A stretch of DNA of 60,165 bases from assembly GCA_002327925.1 (NCBI GenBank), contig DCVA01000026.1, positions 8,483 through 68,647 on the forward strand. The letters run 5' to 3'. The translations under genes and the position numbers were made by a program. Within the stretch, counting starts at the first letter, position 1. The number at the start of each line of letters is the position of its first letter. The notes beneath the pieces were generated by a model that was not told the DNA's origin, ran no database searches, and worked only from the letters and a program-made list of their open reading frames with translations. Positions 59,249-60,165 of the stretch are shown in pieces. The DNA is from Anaerolineales bacterium UBA2200. Its GTDB lineage: Bacteria > Chloroflexota > Anaerolineae > UBA2200.

Positions 59249-60165
59249 ATGGCCAACTTTGAGCTCGTTTCGGACCTCAGGCCCACGGGAGACCAACCAT
59301 TCGCCATCTCCCGGCTGATCGAGGGTTTGCAGAAGAGCTACAAGCACCAGACCCTGCTGGGTGTTACCGGGTCCGGCAAGACCTATGTGGTGGCCAACCT
59401 CATCGCCCAGGTGCAGCGACCCACGCTGGTCCTGTCGCACAACAAGACGCTGGCGGCTCAGCTCTACAGCGAGTTTCGCGAGTTCTTCCCCAACAACGCC
59501 GTCGAGTACTTTGTCAGCTACTACGATTACTACCAGCCGGAGGCCTACCTTCCTCAGACCGACACCTACATTGAGAAGGATGCCGACATCAACGAGGAGA
59601 TCGACCGCCTTCGCCTGGCCGCAACCTCGTCCATTCTGACCCGCCGAGATACGATCATCGTTGCCAGCGTATCCTGCATCTACAACATCGGCTCGCCGGA
59701 TGAGTACGGGCGGGATGTGGTGCAGATTCGCAAGGGCGAGACCCAGCGCCGCGAGCGGATTCTCCGTCACCTCACAGAGATCTTTTACCAGCGCAACGAC
59801 ATGGACTTTCACCGAGGCTGCTTCCGGGTGCGCGGCGACACGGTGGATATCTTCCCCGCCTACCGCGAGACGGCTCTGCGCGTCGAGTTCTGGGGCGATG
59901 TGATCGAGCGCATCACCGAGATCGATCCTCTCACCGGAGAGATACTCGCCGAGCCGGACTTTGTGCAGGTCTTTCCGGCCAAGCACTTTGTGACCAACAA
60001 GGAGCGCCTCGAGGCGGCGATCAAGGAGATCGAAGGGGAGCTGGAGGAGAGGCTTGCGGACCTGCGCCAGCAGGACAAGCTGCTGGAGGCACAGCGCCTG
60101 GAACAGCGCACTCATTATGACCTGGAGATGATGCGCGAGGTGGGCTACTGCTCGGGCATCGAGAA
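59249..60165 (+). CDS. uvrB: Excinuclease ABC subunit B, N-terminal 305 codons (cut by window edge)
   Basis: UvrB is the damage-verifying helicase of nucleotide excision repair. The product starts FELVSDLRPTGDQPFAISRL, then Walker A in LLGVTGSGKTYVVANLIAQV (about 37-56), LVLSHNKTLAAQLYSEFREF, and the beta-hairpin YFVSYYDYYQPEAYLPQTDT that grips DNA, followed by RLRLAATSSILTRRDTIIVA and the UvrA-interacting domain 2. ATG 59249 follows AGGAGGAG. The remaining about 360 residues lie beyond the right edge. Confidence 0.97.
   Translation, partial: MANFELVSDLRPTGDQPFAISRLIEGLQKSYKHQTLLGVTGSGKTYVVANLIAQVQRPTLVLSHNKTLAAQLYSEFREFFPNNAVEYFVSYYDYYQPEAYLPQTDTYIEKDADINEEIDRLRLAATSSILTRRDTIIVASVSCIYNIGSPDEYGRDVVQIRKGETQRRERILRHLTEIFYQRNDMDFHRGCFRVRGDTVDIFPAYRETALRVEFWGDVIERITEIDPLTGEILAEPDFVQVFPAKHFVTNKERLEAAIKEIEGELEERLADLRQQDKLLEAQRLEQRTHYDLEMMREVGYCSGIE

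Noticed and set aside
1..60165. CRISPR arrays, insertion sequences, integrases or attachment sites
   Set aside because: No regularly spaced repeats, transposase or integrase products, or terminal inverted repeats were seen. The tRNA-Arg gene has no integrase next to it.

Overview
The window looks like a GC-rich, anaerobic or fermentative bacterium of the Chloroflexota (Anaerolineae-like). This is inferred from secreted proteins with Thr/Pro-rich linkers, T-box leaders ahead of valS and pheS, a fused glycyl-tRNA synthetase, ADP-forming acyl-CoA synthetase and fermentative acetate genes. No ribosomal RNA or phylogenetic marker was aligned, so the assignment is moderate.

Layout. From 1 to 5.7 kb on the minus strand lie the N-terminal part of pyruvate phosphate dikinase, fused glyQS and recO. 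From 5.7 to 26.7 kb a single minus-strand array of about 23 genes encodes a bacterial microcompartment. It starts at a near-consensus promoter (26674-26703) with deoC, followed by four pentameric vertex proteins, a BMC-H protein with a histone-H1-like tail, eutA, eutB2, eutC2, eutL, an aldehyde dehydrogenase with a C-terminal encapsulation peptide, two more BMC-H genes flanking the ethanolamine permease eutH, eutQ, a second eutB/eutC pair, a cobalamin adenosyltransferase with a separate small partner-like module, eutJ, pduT, pduS, pduL and ackA. Two acetaldehyde-producing entry reactions, ethanolamine ammonia-lyase and deoxyribose-phosphate aldolase, therefore feed one aldehyde dehydrogenase/PduL/AckA route to acetate and ATP. 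No alcohol dehydrogenase is present, and the PduS/PduT pair is the only visible electron outlet.

From 26.8 to 34.8 kb on the minus strand lie mutS2, a full-length topoisomerase IB of eukaryotic type with all five catalytic residues, methionine aminopeptidase, a small rubredoxin-like protein, and an overlapping pair of a Ddl-like ATP-grasp ligase and a lysine 2,3-aminomutase. From 35 to 48 kb, mostly plus strand, lie an OmpR-type regulator with a degenerate receiver, a divergent amidase, ADP-forming acyl-CoA synthetase coupled to a DRTGG/BioD-like protein, enolase, T-box-controlled valS, a Wzz-like protein, a beta-CASP nuclease, a PHP phosphoesterase and a PrsW protease.

From 48 to 60 kb lie a 5'-truncated ferredoxin reductase remnant, two DUF488 genes, T-box-controlled pheST, a YggS-type PLP protein, a secreted HAD phosphatase with odd codon use, a lamin-tail protein, tRNA-Arg(UCU), a sugar-nucleotide epimerase, a 5'-nucleotidase-like lipoprotein interrupted by an in-frame TGA with a SECIS-like hairpin directly downstream (a possible new selenoprotein), and the start of uvrB.

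The strongest leads are the hybrid ethanolamine/deoxyribose-phosphate microcompartment with duplicated EutBC, the eukaryote-type topoisomerase IB, and the candidate selenocysteine codon.
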